A stretch of DNA of 64,000 nucleotides from Entomospira nematocerorum (GTDB taxonomy: Bacteria; Spirochaetota; Spirochaetia; WRBN01). Shown piece by piece: positions 8,600-17,475 of this stretch (positions are counted from its first letter, which is position 1; each line of letters begins with the position of its first letter). Position numbers and translations under genes: made by a program. The DNA is taken from contig NZ_CP118168.1 in the NCBI RefSeq assembly GCF_028748105.1, positions 930,001 to 994,000 of the forward strand, given 5' to 3'. The notes below the pieces were generated by a model, which saw only the letters and a list, made by a program, of their open reading frames with translations, was not told the DNA's origin and made no database searches.

Positions 8600-10160
8600 T
8601 CAAAAAAATATAACTCCTGATGGATCAGTTCTCATTATCGATTATGGATCCCAACTAACACAGCTTATAGCGAAGCGTGCCCGCAGTGTAGGTGTCTATT
8701 CAGAGGTTGTTCCTTATGATACTCTATGGACTGAATTTAATGTAGACTCCTATCGTGCGTTTATTATTTCTGGCGGACCGATGAGCGCAAGTGATGCAAC
8801 TGCAATACCTTTACCACAGACTCTTCTGCGTACTGAAAAGCCCATGTTATTCATCTGTTACGGAGCACAGCGCCTAGCACATGAACTTGGTGGCTTGGTA
8901 GAGAGTTCTCAGAAAAGAGAGTATGGATCAACAGTAATTACATTAACAGTTACCGATGACCCTCTCTTTAGGCAGTGGCCGGAGGAGAGTTGCGTATTGA
9001 TGAGCCACTCGGATCACATTGAAGTCTTACCATCAGATTGTATGCCACTAGCCTATACCAATAATGGCGTATTAGCCGCATTCAAACATAATCATAAACC
9101 ATATTACGCTGTGCAATTTCATCCTGAAGCGGAAGAGACAGTATACGGGAATGCTTTGTTTGAAAATTTTCTTTTAACAATTTGCGGAGAAGGACCTAAT
9201 TGGTCCATGCAGTATTATTTAGAAGAAGAGGTTAAGGTTATTCGGCAATGCGTAGGAGATCAGTTGGTTTTATTAGGACTTTCAGGTGGGGTTGATAGTC
9301 TTGTTAGTGCAGCTATCCTTCATAGAGCTATTGGTAAACAACTATACTGTGTTTTTGTTGATCATGGATTGATGCGTCTTCATGAAACCCAACAGGTTCA
9401 ATCATATGTTCAAGAGCATTTTGATTTTAATTTTATTCAAGTAGATGCAAGTCAGCAGTTTTTTAGTGCCTTGGAAGGGATTATTGATCCTGAAGAAAAG
9501 AGAAAAATTGTGGGAAAGTTGTTTATTGATACTTTCTTACAAGTAGCAACAGAACAAATTCATCAGCATCATGTGACTTTCTTAGCACAGGGAACGATTT
9601 ACTCCGATGTCATTGAGAGTGCACATGGTGGTAAATCACAATTGATTAAAAGTCACCATAACGTAGGTGGATTACCAGAAGAGTTGAGCCTACAGCTTAT
9701 TGAACCATTACGATATCTGTTTAAAGATGAGGTTCGTGCTCTAGGCTTAGCACTGGGAATTCATCGGGATTTAATCATGAGACACCCATTCCCAGGTCCC
9801 GGCTTGACGATTCGTGTACTCGGTGAAGTCAAGGAATCTTATGTTAAAATTTTACAACTTGCTGATAACTTACTGATTGAGGAGCTTCATACCTCTGGCT
9901 GGTATGAAAAAGTATCACAGGCCTTTTGTGTGTTTGCTCCAGTAAAGAGTGTTGGGGTGAAGGGCGATAATCGTAGTTACGAGTATACGATTGTTATACG
10001 TATTATTCAAAGTGACGACTTTATGACGGGAAAGTTTGCAAAATTACCCTGGGATCTCTTAGAAAAAATTGGCGCGAGAATCGTCAATGAAGTCGCACAT
10101 GTAAGTCGTGTTGTCTATGATATCACAAATAAACCACCTGCTACAGTGGAATGGGAGTAG
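8586..10160 (+). CDS. guaA: GMP synthase, glutamine-hydrolysing
   Basis: A 524-residue enzyme that converts XMP, glutamine and ATP to GMP. An N-terminal class I amidotransferase domain has the nucleophile in FICYGAQRLA and the triad His in AVQFHPEAEE. It is followed by the ATP-pyrophosphatase loop LSGGVDS and the C-terminal dimerisation domain ending PATVEWE. The start is placed at GTG 8586, inside the last codons of ltaE, because its length (524) then matches the usual ~525. An upstream in-frame ATG at 8544 would add 14 residues unlike the family. A hairpin follows at 10241-10282. Confidence 0.95.
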   Translation: MNLNSQKNITPDGSVLIIDYGSQLTQLIAKRARSVGVYSEVVPYDTLWTEFNVDSYRAFIISGGPMSASDATAIPLPQTLLRTEKPMLFICYGAQRLAHELGGLVESSQKREYGSTVITLTVTDDPLFRQWPEESCVLMSHSDHIEVLPSDCMPLAYTNNGVLAAFKHNHKPYYAVQFHPEAEETVYGNALFENFLLTICGEGPNWSMQYYLEEEVKVIRQCVGDQLVLLGLSGGVDSLVSAAILHRAIGKQLYCVFVDHGLMRLHETQQVQSYVQEHFDFNFIQVDASQQFFSALEGIIDPEEKRKIVGKLFIDTFLQVATEQIHQHHVTFLAQGTIYSDVIESAHGGKSQLIKSHHNVGGLPEELSLQLIEPLRYLFKDEVRALGLALGIHRDLIMRHPFPGPGLTIRVLGEVKESYVKILQLADNLLIEELHTSGWYEKVSQAFCVFAPVKSVGVKGDNRSYEYTIVIRIIQSDDFMTGKFAKLPWDLLEKIGARIVNEVAHVSRVVYDITNKPPATVEWE

Positions 10161-10240
10161 TCAAGCGATGAGCTACGGTGATAAAGTATCCTTTTTAGGA
10201 ATGAATACATAGTTTATTTATTATTTTACTGTATTTAAAA

Positions 10241-10282
10241 ATTACTAATCAGAGCGGTGCAAGAACTGCTCTGATTAGTAAT
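10241..10282 (-). terminator. Hairpin terminator between guaA and the lipoprotein gene
   Basis: Perfect 15-base arms (10241-10255, 10268-10282) with a 12-base loop lie between two converging genes. On the minus strand the stem is followed by a run of Ts, so it terminates the lipoprotein transcript. It may also stop guaA read-through. Confidence 0.85.
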
Positions 10283-10285
10283 GGT

Positions 10286-11212
10286 TTAGAATAAGGGCGT
10301 AGCATATGTTTTGGTACGATTGATCCATCCAGGTAAAAAACTAGATTCATCTCTACCTTCTAGTGTAGCATTTTCGACACGTTTGGTTAGAACAAAGGCA
10401 GCACTACGACTAAATTCTTCTAAAGCAGTGACACCACTTTCAGATCCTTTCATCTCCATTAATACTTGGCGCAGACCCCAGCCATAATTGTTATAGGCTC
10501 GTGCTCTCTTTGGGCTCATGATTTCGCCTTTGGTTCCTAAGATGTCGACCATGTAGGTAATATAATCATTACCAGAAAGACCTTCTCCTTTAAAGTTCAC
10601 GTAATCAATGAGTGGATAATATCCCAACGGAGAATTGGCGAGCCGATTAAATTGAGCTTGAAGATGTACAGGATCAGATGCTTTCGCTACCATATTAGGG
10701 ATAGCAGCTTGTAATCTTTTCCATATGAAGTTAATTTGTACATCAAAGGTGTTATGTAAAAAAGTTTGTAGCTCTAGAATATCAGCATCTCCAGCGTCAT
10801 AGAGAGAATACATTTCTTCACGAGTTTTCCAAGGAGCCCTACTACGATTACCTTGCATCAGTTTTGGTAGATCTTGATCTTTATAGCCCGATGACTTGTA
10901 AAATGTAATTAGTTCAGGGAAAGAGCCATCTCCAAAGTTAGGATTATTATATCCTTCTGGCATCCAAATAAAGTGGCCTAATCCTAATGAAGGGAAACCT
11001 TCTAGTCTATTCCAAAAAATAAGATCTTTGACTTTTCCACCGGTTTCATTTTTGAAAATTTGCTGGCCTATGATTGTCAGTTGATCTTTCGTTGGTGCGA
11101 CTACTTCGGGTAGGTTATCCGGATTGTTAGGTATCGGTTTAGTTGGATTACAGCTGTTAAGTATTGTAATAAGACAAAGAGACAAAAAGATATTTTTTTG
11201 TATTTTGATCAT
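10286..11212 (-). CDS. Lipoprotein with lysozyme-like-looking conserved domain, function unknown
   Basis: 308 residues with a lipoprotein signal (FLSLCLITILNSC, lipid-modified Cys near residue 21). A linker rich in Pro and Asn follows. The mature part contains QQIFKNETGGK, LIFWNRLEGFPSLGLGHFIW and FPELITFYKSSG, a pattern I associate with a widespread but uncharacterised envelope protein. The Glu, Gly and His spacing is reminiscent of lysozyme-type folds; this is an inference only. The C-terminus has RAYNNYGWGLRQVLMEM. AAGGAAGG precedes the ATG. It is likely exported and membrane-anchored on the periplasmic or outer face. Confidence 0.7.
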   Translation of the reverse strand: MIKIQKNIFLSLCLITILNSCNPTKPIPNNPDNLPEVVAPTKDQLTIIGQQIFKNETGGKVKDLIFWNRLEGFPSLGLGHFIWMPEGYNNPNFGDGSFPELITFYKSSGYKDQDLPKLMQGNRSRAPWKTREEMYSLYDAGDADILELQTFLHNTFDVQINFIWKRLQAAIPNMVAKASDPVHLQAQFNRLANSPLGYYPLIDYVNFKGEGLSGNDYITYMVDILGTKGEIMSPKRARAYNNYGWGLRQVLMEMKGSESGVTALEEFSRSAAFVLTKRVENATLEGRDESSFLPGWINRTKTYATPLF

Positions 11213-11388
11213 GTATCCTTCCTTTTTAAAATGTGTATGTCTTTTCGATTATAGGAATTTTTACAATTTTTTACAAGAGGAATACCCTAAATTATTAACC
11301 AACTGTAGGTGGGTATAGTTATGAATTTGGTAAATAAAAACCGATAAATAGACAAGTATCTTCAGAATAACATATAAGGAATGTATGC

Positions 11389-12042
11389 ATGATAGTGGCT
11401 TTAGAGGGTATTGATGGTGTAGGAAAAAGTTTACAGACACGACTATTACAAGAACGTTTGCAGGATATGCAGATACGGAGTGTCCATTTTCCTCAGCATC
11501 ATCATGATCCATTTGGTAAGTTGATTAGTCGATTTTTAGCAGGAGAACTGGGAAATAAGCAACAAGTTGATCCCTATTTTACCGCCCTATTATTTGCTTG
11601 TGATCAGTTCGCCTTGATGCAGGAAGTTCTTCAAGAAGATGCATCAGATTTACTTATTTTAGATCGCTATTATTATAGTAATATGGCATATCAGGCTGCA
11701 CAAATATCAAATATCATAGATCGTGAAGAGTTTCGTCAGTGGTTAGAGCAGGTTGTAATTACATTTCATCTGCCTCCAGCAGATGTAGTTTTTTACTTGG
11801 AGATTCCAGAATCACTTGCTTTGAAGAATATGAAAGAGCGTATGCATGTTGCAGCGGTGGATCACTACGAGGTCGATCGTACATTTCAACAAAGGGTAAA
11901 GGAAGAGTATCAAGTACTCCAGAAACGCTACTCGCAGTTTATACCTATCAGTTGTGCTTCTGCATCAGGTGTATGGAGAGATTCTTCTGATGTCCATGAA
12001 GAAATTGTCCAGCACATTATGGAATACAGGCAACGTGAATGA
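11389..12042 (+). CDS. tmk: Thymidylate kinase
   Basis: 217 residues; phosphorylates dTMP to dTDP with ATP. The P-loop is GIDGVGKS at residues 6-13. A DRYYYSN segment corresponds to the family DRY motif that contacts dTMP, followed by AYQAAQ. AAGGAATG lies upstream of the ATG. The 3' end overlaps the next gene by 8 bases. Clear family member of normal length. Confidence 0.92.
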   Translation: MIVALEGIDGVGKSLQTRLLQERLQDMQIRSVHFPQHHHDPFGKLISRFLAGELGNKQQVDPYFTALLFACDQFALMQEVLQEDASDLLILDRYYYSNMAYQAAQISNIIDREEFRQWLEQVVITFHLPPADVVFYLEIPESLALKNMKERMHVAAVDHYEVDRTFQQRVKEEYQVLQKRYSQFIPISCASASGVWRDSSDVHEEIVQHIMEYRQRE

Positions 12043-13138
12043 TCTAACACAGCTTCTTTATCATTGTGATTATGACTATGTCAAAAGTCGTTCGTTGACA
12101 CGGAATGTCTCGTTTCAGTTTTATCGGAGATACACCCTGCAACATTATCACACTGCATCTAGGAGAGGTCGAGATGAGCTTCTTCATAAGCTAGTCTCTA
12201 TGATTGATGATAAGCATGTACGATTAGAAAAGATTCATCATTCTGATTTCTCTCAAGAAGCACTTTACGAAATACACTTTCGCTCTTTTTACCAGTCCTT
12301 CATTCACCATCTTCCTACGCAAGGTAGTGTAAGGTATACAGAGTTTGTTGAGGATCAGCCGGTGGTTGGTCTTTTGGACGATAAGACCCTCTTATGGAAA
12401 ATTCCTAGTTGTCATGTGCGAAATTTGCCTACTATCGAGTCTCTTCTGTGGAAATATCGTGATCACTTGAAAAAAGTTCCATACTGGATCATTGATATTC
12501 GTGGAAACGGAGGAGGCACGGATCGTATATGGCGTGGGTTTTGGCCCTATTTATCTTCTGGCGTATTACTTCAAGGGGGAACAGTCTTTCGTGCGAGCCA
12601 AGGGAATATAGAGTATTTTACGCTTGCGCGAGAATATGCAACAGAGTGGCAGTGTCATGAAGATGCTACTTGGTATGATACGGTTGTCAAGGCAATGCAA
12701 CATAAAGGACAAGGATTTGTATTACCTCATATTAATGGATTTCTTCCTCAGCTTCATGTGCAAGAGGAGCTGTATGTAAATCCTCAGAAAGTAGCTGTTC
12801 TGATCGATCAAGAAACCGCGAGTGCCGCGGAAACATTGATTGAGATGGTTAAGCAAAGTATGAAAGGTATCATCATTGGCCAGCATACTTCCATGGGATC
12901 GGTTGACAGTGGTAATTTACGCTATAGTATTTTACCTAGTCAACATTACGCTCTCTACTTTGGAACAAGTATTAATTTAAACGCCTATCGTGTTGCTATT
13001 GATCGAGGTGGATATCAACCCGATATTCTTTTACCACAAGGTGATCGACAATTAGTGACTCCATGGGTGGCAGCATACTTAGCCGGGAATCAACAAAAAA
13101 TGCAACAACTGTATCGCCAGTTTAGCCCTCCGAAGTAA
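12035..13138 (+). CDS. S41-family (tail-specific protease type) serine peptidase domain protein
   Basis: About 367 residues from the GTG at 12035, which lies 9 bases after AGG and overlaps tmk by 8 bases; an in-frame ATG at 11990 would add 15 residues. It carries the S41 hallmarks: the strand WIIDIRGNGGGTDRIW and the nucleophile Ser in QETASAAETLIEMVKQ, followed by IIGQHTSMGSVDSGN. No signal peptide and no obvious PDZ domain are visible, unlike secreted C-terminal processing proteases, so it may be cytosolic or its true start may lie elsewhere. The tail overlaps prfC (opposite strand) by 17 bases. Substrates are unknown. Confidence 0.8.
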   Translation: MNDLTQLLYHCDYDYVKSRSLTRNVSFQFYRRYTLQHYHTASRRGRDELLHKLVSMIDDKHVRLEKIHHSDFSQEALYEIHFRSFYQSFIHHLPTQGSVRYTEFVEDQPVVGLLDDKTLLWKIPSCHVRNLPTIESLLWKYRDHLKKVPYWIIDIRGNGGGTDRIWRGFWPYLSSGVLLQGGTVFRASQGNIEYFTLAREYATEWQCHEDATWYDTVVKAMQHKGQGFVLPHINGFLPQLHVQEELYVNPQKVAVLIDQETASAAETLIEMVKQSMKGIIIGQHTSMGSVDSGNLRYSILPSQHYALYFGTSINLNAYRVAIDRGGYQPDILLPQGDRQLVTPWVAAYLAGNQQKMQQLYRQFSPPK

Positions 13139-14696
13139 AACTGAAGGTTATCTTAGGGTGCTCTTCTATCGTTCTCTCTAACAGCCATCGATTAGCTGCT
13201 AAGAATACATAGCGATCTTTACTATCTAGTGCAATTTTATTTTCATAAAATCCAAAAAATTTATCCCAAGCTTGTTTATCTTGGCTAGAGACCCAACAGG
13301 CAATATTAAAGTCAACAGACTCAAATGCACATGATGCACCATATTCACTCGTAAGGCGGAATTGTGTTACATCAAACTGTAAAACACCTACAGCTCCAAT
13401 AAGTCGCTCTTTTGTATAGTATGTTGTGAATACTTGGATAACACCCTCTTCACTGAGCTCGGTGAGAGCCCGATTGAACTGCTTGCTCTTGAGTGGGTCT
13501 TTATTGATAATGCGACGAAATAGTTGTGGAGAGAAGGCAGGAATTCCTTTAAAATCTAGAACTTCCCCTTCTGTAAGAGCATCACCAATACGAAAAAGAC
13601 CCGTATCATGAAGCCCAATGATATCCCCTGGATAGGCACGATCTGTTGCTTCTCGATTTTGAGCCATGAATGCGAGTGGGGTTGCGGTTCGATACGTTTT
13701 TCCACTACGGGGATGGGTGTAAATTTTATTTTTTTCAAAGACACCACTGCAAATACGTAAAAAAGCAATGCGATCACGATGCTTGGGATCGAGGTTTGCA
13801 TGAATTTTAAAGATAAATCCGCTGAACGACGCTTCATCTGGATGGATGAGACGTTGTTCTGTCTCAAAAAACCCAGCACTGGGTGCGTAGCGTACCAGTG
13901 CTGCTAGAAGTTCCCTTACGCCAAAATTGTTCAGAGCACTTCCAAAGAGTACTGGTGAGACATTGCCAGAGAGATAGGACTCTTCTGTGATAGATGGATA
14001 TACGCCTCGAACCATTTCAAGATCGTCTTTGAGTTTTCGGAGAAGGTGCTCATCTATGGACTCTTTAACGCTATCACTATCTAAATTTGTGGCATCAAGA
14101 ATGGTTGCATCTTCGGTCGTTGCATGGGCATCAAAGAGGAAAATCTTTTCTTCCGTCAGGTCATAGACGCCTTTGAATTCTTTTCCTTGCCCAATAGGCC
14201 AACTAAGTGGACTAACTGTTAGATTGAGTTCTCTCTCGACTTCATCGAGCACTTCAAAGGGATCTTTTCCTTCTCGATCAAGTTTATTCAAAAAAGTGAT
14301 AATGGGTGTACGTCGCATACGACAAATTTCACAAAGTTTTCGAGTTCGCTCTTCTACACCTTTAACACTATCAATAACCATTAGGGCTGAGTCGACTGCA
14401 GTGAGTGTACGATACGTGTCTTCACTAAAGTCTGCGTGTCCTGGGGTATCGAGCAGGTTAATCTTTCTGTTGAGAAATTCAAACCCCATAACGGACGTAC
14501 TAATAGAGACACCACGTTGACGTTCAATTTCCATAAAGTCACTGACGGTACTTCTTCCCCCATGCTTTGATTTGACTAACCCGGCAGCTTGAATGGCTCC
14601 GCCGAATAAGAGAAGTTTTTCAGTAATAGTCGTCTTTCCTGCATCAGGGTGAGAGATAATAGCAAACGTCAGGCGTGGTAGAGGGGTTGATGACAT
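13122..14696 (-). CDS. prfC: Peptide chain release factor 3
   Basis: A 524-residue translational GTPase that recycles RF1/RF2 after termination. G-domain motifs in order are SHPDAGKTT (G1), RQRGVSISTS (G2 region), DTPGHADF (G3) and NKLD (G4). The C-terminal domains are of normal length. AAGGAG lies 8 bases before the ATG. The N-terminus RLTFAIISHPDAGKTTITEKLL distinguishes RF3 from EF-G. It converges on the S41 gene with a short tail-to-tail overlap. Confidence 0.95.
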   Translation of the reverse strand: MSSTPLPRLTFAIISHPDAGKTTITEKLLLFGGAIQAAGLVKSKHGGRSTVSDFMEIERQRGVSISTSVMGFEFLNRKINLLDTPGHADFSEDTYRTLTAVDSALMVIDSVKGVEERTRKLCEICRMRRTPIITFLNKLDREGKDPFEVLDEVERELNLTVSPLSWPIGQGKEFKGVYDLTEEKIFLFDAHATTEDATILDATNLDSDSVKESIDEHLLRKLKDDLEMVRGVYPSITEESYLSGNVSPVLFGSALNNFGVRELLAALVRYAPSAGFFETEQRLIHPDEASFSGFIFKIHANLDPKHRDRIAFLRICSGVFEKNKIYTHPRSGKTYRTATPLAFMAQNREATDRAYPGDIIGLHDTGLFRIGDALTEGEVLDFKGIPAFSPQLFRRIINKDPLKSKQFNRALTELSEEGVIQVFTTYYTKERLIGAVGVLQFDVTQFRLTSEYGASCAFESVDFNIACWVSSQDKQAWDKFFGFYENKIALDSKDRYVFLAANRWLLERTIEEHPKITFSFTSEG

Positions 14697-14866
14697 AAAA
14701 GATGACTCCTTGATTTACGGACGGATATTGTCTGGATTTATTATGTATTTATCGTAACCGATTTTATTGTTTTTTGCAAGATATCTAGAAGATTCCTATC
14801 CACTGGATATATTTTATGTTATACTTAGTTATTGTTTTTATTAGGTGTATATTGGGAGGATTATTC

Positions 14867-16306
14867 ATGATAGAATCAGATCTTTGGCAGAGTCCCTGGG
14901 CAGATCGCTATGCGAGTAAGCAATTATTAGAGTTATTTGGTAATCGATCTCGTACATATCATTGGCGATTGATGTGGTTATATTTGGCTAAGGCACAGCA
15001 TACACTGGGGTTACCAGTAACAGCCGATCAAGTAGCTGATTTAGAGCATCACTTGGAGAGTATCGATTTTATTGCCATTCGAGATTATGAACTACGCTTT
15101 AAGCATGATGTTATGGCTCATGTACATGCATTTGGCGATAAGGCAACACTAGCAAAACCTATATTACACTTGGGAGCAACTAGTGCAGATATTACAGATA
15201 ATGCAGATATGATAATGTTTCGTAAAGCATTAGAAATAATTGAAATAGATTTAGTTATGTTACTTAATCAAATGAGGCAATTTGCCCATAAACATAAGGC
15301 CATGATTACTTTAGGTTTTACGCACTTTCAAAGTGCCACTGCCACGACTGTAGGTAAACGGGCTACATTATGGATGCAGAGTTTATTACATGATCTTGAA
15401 GAGATAATCAGCCTCATTCAAAGCCTCCCTCTAAAAGGTTTTAAAGGAGCCACAGGTACAGCAGAGAGTTATTATAATTTATTTAATGGAGATTATGAAC
15501 AGTACTTGAAGATGGAGCAGTTGATTGCAGGGTATGCAGATTTTGACAAAGTTCAGTCGGTATCTGGTCAAACGTATGATCGTAAATGGGATGTCAAGAT
15601 TTTATCTTCCTTGAGTAATATAGCTATTAGTGCACATAAGATGACAAATGATTTGCGTTTGTTGCAACATCTAAAAGAGTTTGAAGAACCTTTTGGCGAG
15701 AGTCAAATCGGATCATCAGCCATGGCATACAAGCGTAATCCTATGAAGGCAGAAAGAGTCAGTTCGTTAGCAAAGTGGGTGATGTCACTCTATCAGGGAT
15801 CAGTCACGACTGCTACTACACAATGGTTTGAAAGAACTCTTGATGATTCTGCCATTCGTCGTTTGAATATTCCTCAAGCATTTTTTGGTGTGAATGCGAT
15901 TCTCCGTCTTCTTCAGGGTATCATGGCAGATGCACATGTATATGATCGAGTCATTGCCATGCATTTAGAGCAAGAGCTACCCTTGTTATTGACAGAGAAG
16001 ATTATGATGGCCATGGTGCAGGCAGGAGGCGATAGGCAGGAGGCTCATGAAGTGATTCGTCAAGCTACACATCAAATGACTTTAGCCCTGAAGATGGAGG
16101 GAAAACGACTTTCACTTTTAGATTTACTTTCAGAGAACCCACGCTGTCAACTCTCACGTACTGAACTTGCAACTATTTTATCGCATCAGGATGTATCTGG
16201 TTTTGCTGTAAAGCAGACAGAAGCTTTTTTGAAGCAAGTTGATCAAATCTTAGCAGGTTATGAGCAAATTTTACAGCAAACCACGATTCCAGAGTTACAA
16301 GTCTAA
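14867..16306 (+). CDS. purB: Adenylosuccinate lyase
   Basis: 480 residues; catalyses two fumarate-releasing steps of purine synthesis (SAICAR to AICAR, and adenylosuccinate to AMP). The fumarase/aspartase signature appears as GSSAMAYKRNPMKAE, and HLGATSADITDNAD carries substrate contacts. The ATG at 14867 has an excellent GGGAGGA at 14854-14860; the longer frame from 14816 has none. It ends 13 bases from the converging M15 peptidase gene. Confidence 0.93.
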   Translation: MIESDLWQSPWADRYASKQLLELFGNRSRTYHWRLMWLYLAKAQHTLGLPVTADQVADLEHHLESIDFIAIRDYELRFKHDVMAHVHAFGDKATLAKPILHLGATSADITDNADMIMFRKALEIIEIDLVMLLNQMRQFAHKHKAMITLGFTHFQSATATTVGKRATLWMQSLLHDLEEIISLIQSLPLKGFKGATGTAESYYNLFNGDYEQYLKMEQLIAGYADFDKVQSVSGQTYDRKWDVKILSSLSNIAISAHKMTNDLRLLQHLKEFEEPFGESQIGSSAMAYKRNPMKAERVSSLAKWVMSLYQGSVTTATTQWFERTLDDSAIRRLNIPQAFFGVNAILRLLQGIMADAHVYDRVIAMHLEQELPLLLTEKIMMAMVQAGGDRQEAHEVIRQATHQMTLALKMEGKRLSLLDLLSENPRCQLSRTELATILSHQDVSGFAVKQTEAFLKQVDQILAGYEQILQQTTIPELQV

Positions 16307-16319
16307 TAAGCTACATGCC

Positions 16320-17300
16320 TTAGAGTTTAAAGAGTTGTTGCAATCGTGCCAACTCTTTTAGCTCTGGTCTATACTCGAAGTGCATGATATCGTATTGTGG
16401 CCAAGTTCCACCCCAGAGAAATCCTTCCTCAAGAAAGAATTGTATCACTTTTGGGTGAATTTGCCAGCGATCTTGAGGGGCTACCAGATACCACTCTTTA
16501 TTACGCTGACTTTCCCAAAGCCAGTAGATTGGTCGTTGTGTTTTTTTCGGATTAATATCAATAGCAACCCCATAGGAGTGATAGCTTACTGTATTAGTTC
16601 CTGCAATGTTACGCCAATAGTAACTTCCTGGTGTTGTAAGAGTCATAAGAAAGTCTTTTAGGGATTGATCTCGTTGACTAGCTTTAGTAATCTTCATGGC
16701 AACACGTTGCAGAGCCGGAGCGGCTATTTTATGTATCCTAAGTGAGGTTCCCAAGAATGTGATGGGAATGAGTTGTGCTTCGATACTTTTTTGGTCATGA
16801 CCTTCATAGAGAAGATGATGGTATTTTCCATGATATACAGTACGTGTTCGCTGTATCTCGGGCTTTGTTGATTGCTGAAATCTTATTAATCGTTCCACAG
16901 GCCATTGACGCATATCAATGGGTTCTTGTCGCCATTGATAGTTAATATACGAGCGATACTGTTGCATTTTACTTATTTCAGATTTAGGTAACAATCTTCC
17001 TTGTGCCCAATATAGAGCAGGGTATCCTTGAAAGGATATGGTCCAATCTTCAACTTCTGTATCATAGCCAATGGTTATTGCGTGTGCTTCTTTATATCCA
17101 TTAACAATTGATAGAATACGCAGAAGATCCGGTAAATTTTTTTCTGTTATGATGTAGTCTGCTAAGAATATGGAGGGAAATCCCTCTTTAACTAGGTTCA
17201 GTTTTATCTTTTCTTGTTGTTTTACGTTGATGGTATTTGTGTATATAGGAGATGCCATAAGATATGTGCTTACATATAGTATATATCGTAGTATTTTCAT
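16320..17300 (-). CDS. Secreted M15-family peptidoglycan peptidase (D-Ala-D-Ala carboxypeptidase/endopeptidase-like)
   Basis: 326 residues with an N-terminal signal peptide (MKILRYILYVSTYLMASPIYT). The C-terminal third has the zinc-site pattern of the M15 (VanY/M15C) family: SYHSYGVAIDINP (His and Asp ligands) and, about 60 residues later, WPQYDIMHFEYRPE with the last His ligand. Such enzymes cut peptide cross-links or stems of peptidoglycan in the periplasm. Residues ~25-190 form an additional domain that I do not recognise. AAGGAATT precedes the ATG. Divergent from the membrane gene at 17476, with a long inverted repeat in the shared 175-bp spacer. Confidence 0.85.
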   Translation of the reverse strand: MKILRYILYVSTYLMASPIYTNTINVKQQEKIKLNLVKEGFPSIFLADYIITEKNLPDLLRILSIVNGYKEAHAITIGYDTEVEDWTISFQGYPALYWAQGRLLPKSEISKMQQYRSYINYQWRQEPIDMRQWPVERLIRFQQSTKPEIQRTRTVYHGKYHHLLYEGHDQKSIEAQLIPITFLGTSLRIHKIAAPALQRVAMKITKASQRDQSLKDFLMTLTTPGSYYWRNIAGTNTVSYHSYGVAIDINPKKTQRPIYWLWESQRNKEWYLVAPQDRWQIHPKVIQFFLEEGFLWGGTWPQYDIMHFEYRPELKELARLQQLFKL

Positions 17301-17355
17301 AAAATGGAATTCCTTTATTGTTATGATGTAGAATATGATGGCGACTAATTAGGTA

Positions 17356-17421
17356 GCCAACTCATATCATACCTAAAGTTACTGACTATGGCAAGTAACT
17401 GTAGGTATGATATGAGTTGGC
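17356..17421. repeat. 28-bp near-perfect inverted repeat between divergent genes
   Basis: Arms 17356-17383 and 17394-17421 are complementary at 27 of 28 positions around a 10-base loop. It lies between two divergently transcribed genes, so it is not at the 3' end of either, and neither flank has a T tract. It could be an operator, a structured RNA or a mobile palindromic unit. No second copy was noticed in this window. Confidence 0.85.
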
Positions 17422-17444
17422 CATGCTATTTATGTGAAAAGTGA

Positions 17445-17473
17445 TTGACAGATATTAAATATTTGATTATTCT
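17445..17473 (+). promoter_or_regulatory. Sigma70-type promoter of the M28-like membrane gene
   Basis: TTGACA (17445-17450), 17-base spacer, TATTCT (17468-17473). The ATG at 17476 is only two bases past the -10 box and would lie upstream of a normal transcription start. The in-frame GTG at 17485 (giving a KKFIIEIFY signal start) may therefore be the real start. Confidence 0.6.
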
Positions 17474-17475
17474 CA

